Source of the DNA: Siphonodentalium dalli
Lineage: Eukaryota; Mollusca; Scaphopoda; Gadilida; Siphonodentaliidae
Length of the DNA stretch: 64,000 nt
Reading direction: 5' to 3'
Assembly (NCBI GenBank): GCA_032622095.1
Contig: CP136062.1
Coordinates: forward strand, 36,082,918 to 36,146,917
Shown: positions 46,650 to 58,059 of the stretch, one piece after another
Numbering within the stretch: position 1 is the stretch's first letter
Layout of the letters: every line of letters starts with the position of its first letter
The notes under the pieces: model-generated
The model's input: the letters and a program-made list of their open reading frames with translations, nothing else
The model's database searches: none
What the model was told of the DNA's origin: nothing
Made by a program: the position numbers and the translations under genes

Positions 46650-46930
46650 TAACAGATATCTCCCCCTGGATATATCCCCCACTCTGGATACCCCCCCCCA
46701 TGAATGACTAAAATAAAATTTCACTCATTTGATATATGTTACTTGAACAAACAAAAATTAAATATAAAAAAACAAACTTAAATCTCATAAAACATTTCTA
46801 TCTGGCCATTTCAGGGTCAAACGATATTAAATGAGTGAATTTTCTTTTAGTCATACATGGGGGAAAATGCCCAGGGTGTGCGAGTGAGATATCTGAGGAC
46901 ATTCGCAAATACACTCCCCCATGGAGGAAG
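46650..46930. repeat. Inverted-repeat element with C/G-run ends
   Basis: GAATGACTAAAATAAAATTT...CACTCATTT pairs with AAATGAGTGAATTTTCTTTTAGTCATAC. The outer parts carry ATCTCCCCCTGG and CCCCCCCC on one side and GGGGGAAAATGCCCAGGG on the other. Probably a MITE inside the intron. Confidence 0.6.
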
Positions 46931-47079
46931 ACATCCAGACAGGAGGAGGTGACGTATTACACCAGTACATGCACGAAATACTCCCAAAAACATTCCAGAT
47001 ACATGTATATAGGTACCGGTATGATATCATATTGGTCTTGTAAATATCATATATTTGTAAATGTTTTAAGGCAATTTAA

Positions 47080-48660
47080 ACAGCTTGGGGGGGGGGGGGG
47101 CGGGGGGGGGGTGAAAAAAAAATTCCGGCATGTATGCCGGGGTGGGTGGGTGACCAAAGCCACCAACAAGCAATTTTTCCGCAACTAAAACAAAAATTTC
47201 CTGCTTGTTTTTTTAGTGTTTTGGCAATGAGTTGGGCTTCAAAACCACTTTGAATGAGAGAAATAATGTAATTCTAACTGGTAAACTGACTGCAGGCAGT
47301 TATCGTGTTGTATTTTGTTGCAAATCTTGAAATCCAAGATGGCCACTGGCAGCCATGTTTTTTTGGCCGAATGACCTCAAAATGACTCATTCCTATTTAC
47401 ATGTCCATGTTAACATCCATGATAAATAGTATGCACAGAAATTCATATACAGCTGTTTACAGTGAATTTCCCCCCGCAAATCTCTGTTTTAGTTTTAAAA
47501 GGGGGGTGGGTGTAAAAAAAATGGTCGGAAAAAACTGCCGAAAACGGAAAAAAATTTGGCGGTGGGGGTGGGTGGGTACAAAAAATGATCGAAAGGGAAA
47601 AAATGCCATACGTGCCTGAAATTTGTTTCCAACCCCCCTGGGGGGGGGGGGGGCAATGTGGCACCCCAAATGTCAATACAACATTTGATTTTATCATCTT
47701 TACTTGAATTAGGTGAGTTCACAAATACTCTATTTCCATGCATATACTAGTAAACACAATTATACATAATCATTGGGGAATTGAACAAATTATACTGTAT
47801 AATATACAAGCATAATTATGTATACTAGAAGATAGCGGCACAAACTAGTACTTCTGCATGTCAAATATCACACCAGTATATACCACTTTATATACTGCGG
47901 ATTGACTTCTTTAAAAATATTGGCCATCATATCAGGGGGGGATTTCCGGGCACGTATGCCGGGGTGGATGGGTGGATTGGCCATCATATCAGGGGGGATT
48001 TCCGGGCACGTATGCCGGGGTGGATGGGTGGTTGAACTTGATGGGACCAACAATTTTTTTTTCCGCAACTAAAATGTTTTTTTCCTGCAAGTCGTTTGAC
48101 TGTTTTTGCAATGAGTTTGGCTTAAAACTCATTACAATAAGAGAAATACCGGTATTTATAAACAGAAATGACAAATTTCATGATGATCAGACAAACAGAG
48201 CTTGTAGCTCATGCTAATGGATTGAATTTTGAATTCCAAGATGGCCACCGGCTGGTGACCGGCAGCCATGTTTTTTTGCTGAATGACCCCAAAATGAGTC
48301 GTTCCTATTTACATGTCAATGTTATCGTTCCTATTTAAATGTCAATGTTAACATCCATGACAAATATTATTCACAGAAATTCATATACATGTACAGCTGT
48401 TTACAGTGAATCTCCATTCTCCCACTCTCCCCCCCCCCCGCAAATCTGTTTTATTGTTAAAATGGTGGGGGTTGATGTTTGGACGCGGGGGTGGGTGGGT
48501 CCCAACAAGGGTCGAACGGAAAAAATCAGCATACATGCCTGAACATATTTATCGACCCCCCCCCCCTGATCATATGGCCATTTTTCGTCTATTTTTCCAA
48601 CTATACTTTCTATAGGACATGGGAACGCTTGATAGAAAATTTGTATTGTATATACAAGTA
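47080..48660. repeat. G-run-rich repeat, two copies of an about 620 bp unit
   Basis: Copy 1 (about 47090-47660) and copy 2 (about 47935-48580) share TGCCGGGGTGGGTGGG/TGCCGGGGTGGATGGG, TTCCGCAACTAAAA, AAGATGGCCACNGGCAGCC, TTCCTATTTACATGTC and GTTTACAGTGAAT. Copy 2 also has a tandem 59 bp duplication (ATTGGCCATCATATCAGG unit at 47920 and 47979). G runs of 12 and 10 occur at 47087-47110. Confidence 0.8.
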
Positions 48661-48898
48661 GGGGGTTAAATGTAGCACACCATGAACTTTGAAGTTGCCG
48701 ACTTTGTTTCTGGTATCAATTTATAAACTCCACCCATCGCCTGTTGTCAGGCCGCATTGATTGGCATTACACAAACAGGCATGGAAACACAATATAGTGA
48801 TTCATCTTATACATGCATATATATGTTCAATTTTGTTCATTTAACGAGATCCTTGTGGTTGTATTAATTTTTTTTTGGTGTATCATAACTACTAGTAC

Positions 48899-48948
48899 AC
48901 GGTATTGTAGCTCAAAAACAGTGACCGTGGCTAATGAATCTGGCATTT
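48899..48948 (-). CDS. Possible internal exon
   Basis: A very good acceptor (TATTTTTCTTCCAATTGCAG) lies above 48948. The following sequence is open as MPDSLATVTVFELQYR after two split-codon nucleotides, with a weak donor GTACTA. Its phase does not join either the exon at 49938 or that at 46447 directly, so it may belong with further unseen exons or be chance. Confidence 0.25.
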
Positions 48949-49089
48949 CTGCAATTGGAAGAAAAATATGCTGCATATACATGTATGTGATATATGGATA
49001 CATGTATTTTCATAATTTGAATAATGGGCATTTTAATATTATCAGGTTCACATTTGTTCAAAATAATGCTATGAAGAAGTACCTTTATA

Positions 49090-49411
49090 TGGAGCCACGG
49101 AGGTGACATCCGAATGTTTTTTTTTAAGTCGTGGCCACGAGAATAAAGTCGTGGCCACGAGAATAAAGTCGTGGCCACGAGAATATGAAGTCGTGACCAC
49201 GAGAATATGAAGTCGTGGCCACGACTTTATTCTCGTGGCCACGACTTCATATTCTCGTGGCCACGACTTCATATTCTCGTGGCCACGACTTCATACCGGT
49301 ATGCTCGTGACCACGACTTCGTATGCTCGTGGCCACGACTTCATATTCTCGTGGCCTCGACTTTATTCTCGTGGCCACAAAAAACATTCGGATGTCACCT
49401 CCGGGTCTCCA
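49090..49411. mobile_element. Mutator-like MITE made of GTGGCCAC palindromes, 322 bp
   Basis: The 10 bp direct repeat TACCTTTATA flanks it (49080-49089 and 49412-49421). Termini TGGAGCCACGGAGGTGACAT and its imperfect inverse ATGTCACCTCCGGGTCTCCA. Between them TCGTGGCCACGA with AGAATA or CTTCAT spacers repeats about eleven times and flips orientation near 49215-49225. A 9-11 bp duplication suggests a Mutator-like origin (inference). No coding capacity. Confidence 0.85.
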
Positions 49412-49937
49412 TACCTTTATATACAATTGCCTTTTAAGTTATATTTTCAATAAATGTGACATTTTTGTCTTCCAACTAGTATTGTCATATTAATATCGAC
49501 CGATGATACACAGCAATTATGGCTTTATGCCAGAATTTGATTTTGCAGAGTAAAGATTTCCATTCACGGAATACTTCTCTTTTATATAGCAAAGAAATTA
49601 AGCACAAATTATAATTTAATAAAAACCGTTTTTGCAAAGTTTCCCAGTTTTGCGAATATTGTGTAGGGGTACATAGATATACGAATGATCAATGCCGTAT
49701 AATCATAGTCCATCAGATGTTACTATTTTAACATGACAAATCATAACATATCACAACCCGATCATCGTATTCTAAAAAAAATTACATATTTCACGGACAG
49801 TAAAATTCACGTTGATTTCATTTGAAGAATATGAATAAATCACGCGATTTTAATCGTAATTCAATTAAGTATATCACTCGTAACAACATTGTCGTGAAGA
49901 GAAAACACTTCAACAGTTTACTTATTAGTTCACTTAC

Positions 49938-50035
49938 CTGAATAATAATATCAAGTGAAGAATTCATTTCCGACCTTGAAAATTTGTCAAAATGGACGAA
50001 CCAACCCCGTGACGTGGCGCGGGCGGTAAACAAAA
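49938..50035 (-). CDS. First coding exon with CpG-rich 5' flank
   Basis: Minus strand: ATG at 49967 gives MNSSLDIIIQ, then a strong donor CAG|GTAAGT at 49937. The preceding 70 bp (ACCGCCCGCGCCACGTCACGG) are unusually CpG-rich for this window, with no TATA box, as in many housekeeping promoters. The frame is open further up but has no upstream ATG. The intron is phase 0. I link it with the terminal exon at 46381-46447 by strand and position only. Confidence 0.45.
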
Positions 50036-50249
50036 TATCAGGAACGGTTGGTTATAGCGGAACGAAATTAAACACATCTCTGTATCTGGTGTCATTTCTG
50101 CACAGATCTATACCATTTGCATGGTCATAAAAGGTATCTAGGGATTACTCATATGGTGGTCCTATATAGACTTGAGTGATGTGTTTTGGCCTGTGCCATT
50201 TAAAATGAATTCAGGGGGGGGGGGGAATCAATGCATATTAATTTTTATT

Positions 50250-50395
50250 TACGCTGCTTAAGCATATATATTTGCGCTTAAGCTCAAATGATAGAGGTTA
50301 TTTGCAATTAAGCGCAAATATTTGTGCTTAAGCGCAAATATTTGTGCTTAAGCGCAAATATTTGCGCTGAAGCGTAAATAAATAATAAATGTGAA
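50250..50395. repeat. Tandem palindromes, AAGCGCAAATATTTG type
   Basis: TTAAGCGCAAATATTTGTGC is repeated three to four times with variants back to back; each unit is self-complementary. Preceded by an 11 bp G run at 50214. Confidence 0.85.
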
Positions 50396-50424
50396 AAGGG
50401 CCTCACATACATGTATATATGACC

Positions 50425-50548
50425 ATGGCGGGAATTGCGCTGACCAGTGCAGCATTAAAGACCATGTGTTAGAGCATTCTCTTATATATGTGAGTCATCC
50501 ATATGGAGCCTCGCATCATATATAAGAGAATGTACTGGTTTACAAGGC
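50425..50548. mobile_element. Partial piggyBac-like MITE
   Basis: CCATGGCGGGAATTGCGCTG, TGCAGCATTAAAGACCATGT and AAGAGAATGTACTGGTTTAC match the left half of 44615-44868; the right half is lost where the 382 bp satellite begins. Confidence 0.65.
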
Positions 50549-52880
50549 TTGCCAATAAACTAAACATTTCTCAGGTTATTGCATGCACTTTTAATACACA
50601 GGGCAAGGTAGATTACACCATTTAATAGATATTCTAGTTTTTGAAAACTAACTTAAAGTCATATTTTATGCACCCTGTCTAGCCAACTGAACTATAGACA
50701 TGTTATTATTTTTATTATCAGAGACATGCCTTCTGCAAAGATATAGCCTTATACATTATAAACATGCAAATAGTTGCTTCATTTGGGCTAACTTCCATCA
50801 TTTAGTGAGTCAAATCTGAGGAAATTCTCTTAGTTTGAAAGTTGTAGCATGCCTGGCCTGCTGAATTGATGTCACAAACATCAAATGTTTAGCACTTCTT
50901 TATTAGATGGATATCTCTGCCAATAAATTAAACATTTCTCATGATCATTGCATGGATTTTAATGTACAGGGCAAGGGAGATTACATTATATTTTGAATAT
51001 TTTACTTAAAATATTTTGTGGAAACTACCTAAAAGCCATATTGTATGCATCCCTGTATAGCCAAATGAAATTAAACTATTGATATGGTATTGTATATTTC
51101 ATCAGAGACATGCCTTCTTGAAAGATATAGCCTTATACATTATAAACATGCAAATAGTTGCTTCATTTTGGGCTAACTTCCATCATTTAGAGAGTCAAAT
51201 CTGAGGAAATTCTCTTAGTTTGAAAGTTGTAGCATGCCTGGCCTGCTGAATTGATGTCACAAACATCAAATGTTAGTACTTCTTTATTAGATGGATATCT
51301 CTGCCAATAAATTAAACATTTCTCATGGTCATTGCATGCATTTTAATATACAAGGCAATGTAGAAAAACATCATTTGATGGATATTTTACTTAAAATAGT
51401 CTGTGGAAACTACATAAAAGCAATATTGTATGCATCCATGTATAGCCAAATGAAATTAAACTATTGATATGTTATTGTTTATTTCATCAGAGACATGTAT
51501 TCTGTTGAGATATTGCCTTATATATGTTATAAACATGCAAATAGTGGCTTCATTTGGGCTTGCTTCCATAATTTAGAGAGTCAAACCTGAAGAGATTCCC
51601 TTATTTCAAATTTGTAAGATGCCAAGGCAACTGAAATGGTGTATCAAACCTCAAATGGCAGTATTTCTTATCAGATGGACATGTCTACCAATAAATTAAA
51701 CATTTCTCATGGTCATTGCATGCATTTTAATATACAGGACAAGGTAGAAACATCATTTGATGGAAATATTACTTAAAATAGTCTGTCAAATCTACATAAA
51801 AGCCATATTGTATGCATCCCTGTATAGCCAAATGAAATTAAACTATGGATATTTTATTGTTTATTTCATTAGAGACATGCATTCTGTTGAGATATAGCCT
51901 TATATATGTTATAAACATGCAAATAGTGGCTTTATTTAGGCTTGCTTCCATAATTTAGAGAGTCAAACCTGAAGAGATTCCCTTATTTCAAATTTACAAG
52001 ATGCCAAGCCAGCTGAAATGGTGTATCAAACCTCAAATGACAGTATTTCTTATCAGATGGACATCTCTACCAATAAATTAAACATTTCTCATGGTCACTG
52101 CATGCATTATAATATATAGACCAAGGTAGAAAACATCAGTTGGTGGATATTTTACTTAAAATAGTCTGTGGAAACTACATAAAAGCAATATTGTATGCAT
52201 CCCTCTACAGCCAAATGAAATTAAACTATGGGTATTTTATTGTGTATTTTATCAGAGATGTGTATTCTGTTGAGATATAGCCTTATACATGTGATTAACA
52301 TTCAAATTGTGGCTTCATTTGGGCTTTCTTCCATTATTTAGAGAGTCAAATCTGAAGAAATTCCCTTAGTTTTATATTTATGATCCCATAATCCCATGAA
52401 ATGGTATTTTTGACCTCAAATGTCAGTATTTCTTATCAGATGGACATATCAACTAATGAATTAAACATTTCCCATGGTCATTACATGCATTTTAATATAC
52501 AAGGCTATGTAGAAAACATCATTTGATGGATATTTTACTTAAAATAGTCTGTGGAAACTACATAAAAGCAATATTGTATGCATCCCTCTAATGCCAAATG
52601 CAATTGAACTATGGATATTTTATTGTGCATTTTATCAGAGACATGTATTCTGTTGAGATATATAGCCTTATACATGTTATTAACATGCACATAGTGGCTT
52701 CATTTGGGCTTTCTTCCATAATTTAGAGAGTCAAAGCTGAATAAATTTCCTTAGGTTTCAAGTTTAAAAGATGCCAAGCCAGCTGAAATGGTGTATCAAA
52801 CCTAAAATGTCAGTATTTCTTATCAGATGGACATCTCTACCAATAAATTAAGCATTTCTCATGACCATTGCATGCATTTT
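50546..52880 (+). repeat. 382 bp satellite, about six copies
   Basis: CCAATAAATTAAACATTTCTC marks unit starts at about 50549, 50921, 51303, 51686, 52069, 52453 and 52835 (spacing 372-384). Units also carry GTGGAAACTACATAAAAGC and TAGCCAAATGAAATTAAACTA. No frame is conserved between units. Confidence 0.95.
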
Positions 52881-52894
52881 AATATATAGGACAA

Positions 52895-53015
52895 GGCACA
52901 CAAATATCCAATTTATCCATAGTTGAATTTCATTTGGCTATATAGGAAAGCATACACTGTGGCTTTTATGTAGTTTCCACAAAGTATTTTTAGTAAAATA
53001 TCCATCAAGTGATGT
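52895..53015 (-). repeat. Inverted partial unit ending the satellite
   Basis: CATAGTTGAATTTCATTTGG, GCTTTTATGTAGTTTCCACA and AAAATATCCATCAAGTGATG are reverse complements of the satellite unit, so the array ends in an inverted segment. Confidence 0.9.
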
Positions 53016-53404
53016 ATATTAGCATTCTGCTATTATATAGTCTTTTGTGTGTTATAAACATACAATAGGTGCATGGCCTCATTGGGCTTGCTTTCATAAT
53101 ACAAGAGAGTCAACTCTGAATAAATACCATCGGTTTGAAATTGGTAGCATCTTCCATCCTTATATAAGAGGGGTATATACCAGCTTGAAGTACCGGTTTA
53201 ATAAATAGGTTCAATGCAACGGGCCACCAGAGAGGTTTGTATAGTTCGGGATGGTGTGGCAAACCGCCATTTGGAGATTTCAAGGGAGCTCTAGGTCTCC
53301 TCAATGGCGACCCACTATATTGTGCAAACAAAATTTTATTAAAATTGTATAAAGGTCAGCATGCCCTAAGAGCATTGAGAAATAGATAAAAACACTTACT
53401 GACA

Positions 53405-53725
53405 GATTGCCAATAACAAAATTACATCTGTTGAAACTATTGTTATGTAAACAAAACTGTTACAGTGATTTGTCAACAAATATATAATTCTAGCTGTATT
53501 ATTAGTTCAAATATTTAACTATGAATAACATTTTCAGAATATTTAATCAACAGGTTGGACCTTTTCCAATGTTATGTAAACAAAACTGTTACAGTGAGTG
53601 ACTTGTCAACAATTATATAATCCTATAGCTGTAGTATTACATGTAGTTCAAATATTTAAGTATGAATATGAATTTTCAGAATATTTAATCAACAGGTTGG
53701 TCTGGTTGGACCTTTTTCAATGTTT
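53405..53725 (+). repeat. 129 bp duplication
   Basis: TATGTAAACAAAACTGTTACAG occurs at about 53443 and 53572, followed each time by AGTTCAAATATTTAA and TTCAGAATATTTAATCAACA. Related to 44455-44600. Confidence 0.85.
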
Positions 53726-53829
53726 ACCATAAAATTTTGATCACAATTTTGCTCTCGTTGGACTTTTACAGTTATTCCAATACAGCAGTAATTTCTACAT
53801 AACAATTAATTCTTGGTTTAGAAATATTT

Positions 53830-54112
53830 TCTTTAAGTATTTCTTAACTTAGAAAACAAATCTTGAAACAAGAAATATATATTTAATTTTTGAAGCCATT
53901 TTCTTAGTAAGGAAATTGTTTCTTGTTTCAAGACTAAAATCTATCTTATTTGAGAAAACTATCTCTTGTCTGGTGGGAGTTTCTTAAATTTTCTTGATGT
54001 AGCAGACTTGGGGGGTATATTTCCCAAAATAAGATTTATTTTCCTGTTTCAGGAAATAGTTTTTCTTGTTTCAAGATATTTTATCTTATTAAGAAATTAT
54101 TTTTGGCAGTGT
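53830..54112. repeat. MITE-like segment of iterated TTTCTTAG words
   Basis: Ends TTTTTGGCAGTGTAGA, the inverse of the start of 40728-41270. The interior repeats TTTCTTG, AAGAAAT and CAAGATATTTTATCTT in both orientations. Confidence 0.65.
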
Positions 54113-54114
54113 AG

Positions 54115-55390
54115 ATAGTAAAACAATGTTGTTATACTCTTCTTGATATAAACCCCTGTATGGCATGTATACAACTAATTGCAATTGTTCATTTTCATTT
54201 TGGTGGCAGTGTGGACTAAAACTTGCATTGGGATACCAAATGTCCAAAGTGTATCAGTCCATCTGATACACATGACAGTTCGGTAAGTCAAATGTGTGTC
54301 AGACAGAGAACATCAGTGGATGTATGATGTATCTCACGATTTGTTTGAGGTTGCTCTAGTATGGGATAACTGTCCATATTGGGGTACTTCATCTTATAAG
54401 CAAGTGTTCGGTCACTTCATGATAACCACGATGCCACATGGGGTGACACGAGACTCCAAAACCAAACAGAGTAACATACAATCTAAAGATATAGCAACAT
54501 CCATTTGCAGTTTAGCTGATATGCCGAATCACTGATAGCTTCGTGTTTGGAAATGCAACTTAGCGCATTGCCTTTGCGATGCAACTTATCTACTGTTACC
54601 ACAAGTAAAATCCCACCAGGTAAGCAACTGACATACTACAAAAGACAAAAAAAACAATCAGGTTTCCATCTCCTTGTGTGCGAAATATGTATCAAGGAAA
54701 ATATTCGGGTGAATGTTAGACAACAAAATTCAACGAGTCTTGGGTGGGTTAATGAATCTGAACGAACCTGTATTATGTGAGGCTTGCTAATTTACTGGAT
54801 ATGTCCTCTTTTTGACTTTTGGCAGCTATTACTATTTGTCAATAAGATCCATTTAAACTTACATTTCGAACGGCATACATGAGACAAAATGTATTGGTGG
54901 CTCCGTTCTTGTAGCCATTCCTACCCGAATTGCTTAATTCTGTTATTCGCGGTCGCATTTTAACACAAATAGTCCCAGCGAGTGTCCAAGTATGCTTAAA
55001 TATCGTGTTAGATTTAATATAACATACATATTTCCGTTATTAATTTCTCAAATGCACTCACAGACTAACAGCGTCGACCAACGTTTTGAAAGCCACCTTT
55101 TCTCAATACGTAATGGACTAACTCGCTTGTTTATATAAGTATGTATACTGACTAGCATAAGCAACAAACCGACGTCATTTTTTTGCTTTATTACAACATC
55201 GTGTTTATTGGGAAATATTTCTCACGAAATGCATCAATTCAAAGAACATATATCAATTGAGCACGAATGCATGCAAAATGTGTAACTCATATTACTCGTG
55301 GGCACCAATCTTGTTGGCACTTTTAACAGAACTGGTCACCATTGCGTCCTGAAATTTCAAAATGCAATGAATATACTAGGACTCTGTGTT
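54115..55390. other. No gene recognised
   Basis: A segment bounded by GGTGGCAG and GTAAGT (54211-54282) is open in two frames and could be an exon, but coding quality is poor. Two plus-strand frames (54296-54535, 54547-54780) have no motif. Confidence 0.35.
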
Positions 55391-55394
55391 TTAT

Positions 55395-55960
55395 AGGACA
55401 AATAATTGCGTCAATGGTGGTTTTAATTTCCATCCATAAACCGGCCACCGTATTGGCAAAAATAGGTTTTCGAATATTTATTGAGAAAAATACGTACATT
55501 TGATAAAAAATTGGGACCAGGAGGTGCATTGCATGATGTTTTCACTTGAATATTCTAGTCGGTGGATCGGGATATATATATTAAATAATATAGTGCGGCA
55601 ATTTATCAACGGTCGTTGTGTTAGTTAAGTGCTTTTGGAAAGTAACCGTGCGTTCTTACAGATTTCACAATTTCCATCCATATATCGGCTACCATATCGG
55701 CAGCCATCTTGGCGTTAGTATGAATTTTTTAAACCAGGACGGAATGAAATTACCGCATACATCAATTACATCCACTCTTTCTACATTATTTTCTGTTTTA
55801 CTTTCCGGGAAGATGGCAAAATGTGTTCCAGATTATTTTTTGAGGAAAAACAATCTAAAATTGATTAAAAACTCGTGTCAGGAGGTACATTATGTAATGC
55901 TTTTAATTTAATGTTTGAGTATGTAGATCACTACCTATATATTAAACAATGTTTTTAGCA
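55395..55960 (+). repeat. Diverged tandem duplication, about 250 bp
   Basis: TTCCATCCATAAACCGGCCACC and AGGAGGTGCATTGCATGATG recur as TTCCATCCATATATCGGCTACC and AGGAGGTACATTATGTAATG. Confidence 0.6.
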
Positions 55961-56159
55961 GTCTGTCAATTTCCGGTGTGGTAATTGCGCAATATGGCAT
56001 CTAATCGTGCGTTAAGTGTGCCTTATACTACAGCCTGGCGCCTCTTAGCTTTTGGGGTTGATTTTTCTGCCTTTGTTAAAAAATAATATGGCCAACAGCG
56101 ATATGTTATATTCTGAAACGTAGCTAATTGGCAGTTGTAGTAATCTACTCTTAAAATGT

Positions 56160-56440
56160 TATTGGTTCAATTATGATGCCTCTCCCCTAATCTCTCACAA
56201 CACTGGCTCGAATGGCGCCACCGCTGACATCGTCAATACACAACGATGGCCTATGCATAATCATGGAGATGATTATGTATAAACTTGGTGAAAATCGGCG
56301 ACAACACATATGTCACCAATGTTGTTGCCTCCCCCTCTTTTCTGTCTCTGATACCAACACGCGTCACATTTGGAGCCAACTAAATGGTCATACGTTAATT
56401 TTTATAGAACACATATAGATATATAGATATTATACAATTC
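56160..56440. repeat. Remnant of the 60364-62000 repeat family
   Basis: GGCGCCACCGCTGACATCGT, ATCATGGAGATGATTATG and ACTTGGTGAAAATCGGCG match that family in reverse orientation to 33604-34230. Confidence 0.5.
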
Positions 56441-56778
56441 ATTCCCCACCAACCGTGACATCCACATGCAGTACTTCGTAGACTATGGCCCGGGCGATAT
56501 CTCGCTTGTCGGACAATGGTCACAATTACTCTATGACACGTGATTGCGCATTGTCCAGCAAGAGAAAGTTTGATACTCAGATAATACATTCCAAAACTAG
56601 ACACAACATCACTTTTTTTTTCGAATACATCGTACTATAAGTGCTATAAGTGGGTAAATCATCAGACACGAGAACGTCCTGACCTAAGAAAAGCATCCTG
56701 ACAGATAAATGTAACAGCCTGACTTCATCAGTTGTTTAAACTATACTATACATCAACATATTCCATTCCAGGTGCAAT

Positions 56779-56920
56779 ATGTTGACATCCGTACTAATCG
56801 TGTGTTTGGCGGCCATAATAACCGGGGAAGGTGTACTATCGAGTGAGCCTAATGCCCGGGGTGCCTCATATATCAACGAAGAACACAAACAATCAGATGA
56901 GACAAGCCTGAGATCCGGAT
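56779..56920 (+). CDS. TSR gene exon 1: signal peptide
   Basis: ATG at 56779 opens MLTSVLIVCLAAIITGEGVL, a classic secretory signal (hydrophobic core LIVCLAAII, small residues before GEG), then an acidic, unstructured linker (EPNARGASYINEEHKQSDET). It ends GGA T|GTAAGT at 56920, so the intron is phase 1, the phase of the next two exons. The sequence CATTCCAG just before GTGCAATATG may be an acceptor for an intron in the 5' UTR. Together the exons predict a secreted extracellular TSR protein. The identity of the family member is unknown because only two domains are in the window. Confidence 0.8.
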
Positions 56921-57136
56921 GTAAGTTGACATAATGACGTATGCATCACACCTGGCCAAGTGGTCCTGCTAATTCGCTATTGTGCTAGTGGGTCCTGCTA
57001 AACTGTTATGATGTTTGTGGGCCAAAATGATGTTGTTTAGAATAAGAAGCGTTATATTATCTAAAGTTGTTGTTTTCGAGATGTCACTATGTGCACACTT
57101 ATTCAAATATATAACTATATGTTATAAAATATTTTA

Positions 57137-57350
57137 AAGGGATAATGTACACTAAAGCCGGCTATTTATGGGACCATCTCCTTTTATACTCAACATAATA
57201 TATGCAACAAATGAATGAATTTGAGTCATGGATGAATGCAAAACACGCCCATGTGCTCCATGAACGATGCAAACAACATTGTGATTATAATGAGATTGAA
57301 TCATGACTCCAGTTCATTGTCATTGTCATTATAATCACAATGTTGTTTGT
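57137..57350. mobile_element. Foldback MITE in intron 1, family of 43538-43775
   Basis: AGGGATAATGTACACTAAAG, GACCATCTCCTTTTATACTC and ATATGCAACAAATGAATGAA match 43538. Internal inverted pair CAAACAACATTGTGATTATA/TATAATCACAATGTTGTTTG. Confidence 0.8.
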
Positions 57351-57532
57351 ATTGTTCTTAACTAATAATTATCAATCGATAACACCGGAAACGTTGCTAT
57401 CAGTTAATATTGATTTTAAATCCATGTTTTATAATATAATGCACATTTATTCGTTACTAGTTTTAGTACATTTATTGTAGATATAGTTATCCGCATGTTA
57501 CGCTCCGAACGAACACGAGCCGTAAAATGTAC

Positions 57533-57945
57533 CAAATTGATTGTAAGAATGTTATACCATAACATTATAAATAAAATCAATGCTAATTGATTGTAAGTAT
57601 GTTATACCATAACATTCTAAATAAATAAATATGAATTTATTGTATGTATGTTATACCATAACATTCTGAATAAAATCAATGTGAATTGATTGTATGTATG
57701 TTACACCATAACATTATAAATAAAATACATGTGAATTGATTGTATGTATGTTATACCATAACATTATAAATAAAATAAATATGAATTTATTGTATGTATG
57801 TTATACCATAACATTCTGAATAAAATCAATGTGAATTGGTTGTATGTATGTTACACCATAACCTTCTAAATAAAATCAATGTTAATTGATAGTATGTATA
57901 TTGTACCATAACATTCTAAATAAAATCAATGTTAATTGATAGAAG
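57533..57945 (+). repeat. 50 bp minisatellite in intron 1, about eight copies
   Basis: GTTATACCATAACATTCTAA recurs at about 57551, 57601, 57650, 57700, 57750, 57800, 57850 and 57900, with AATTGATTGTATGTAT between. Confidence 0.95.
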
Positions 57946-58059
57946 AGATAGTCAGTCTTTAATTATGCGAAATGTTCGGACAATAAGATTAGGAAAGAGC
58001 CTGTGTTTAATCGTCTATTGAACTTAACACCTGAACATTTCCAAAGGGAACCCATTGTC

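Noticed and set aside
47443-47743. Proline-rich minus-strand frames
   Set aside because: Translation of G runs in the repeat; frames differ between the two copies.
49090-49411. Overlapping frames rich in WPRLHILVATTS on both strands
   Set aside because: They are translations of the GTGGCCAC repeat array, not a protein.
54211-54282. Plus-strand segment between GGCAG and GTAAGT
   Set aside because: Two frames are open, neither is protein-like, and no partner exon was found.
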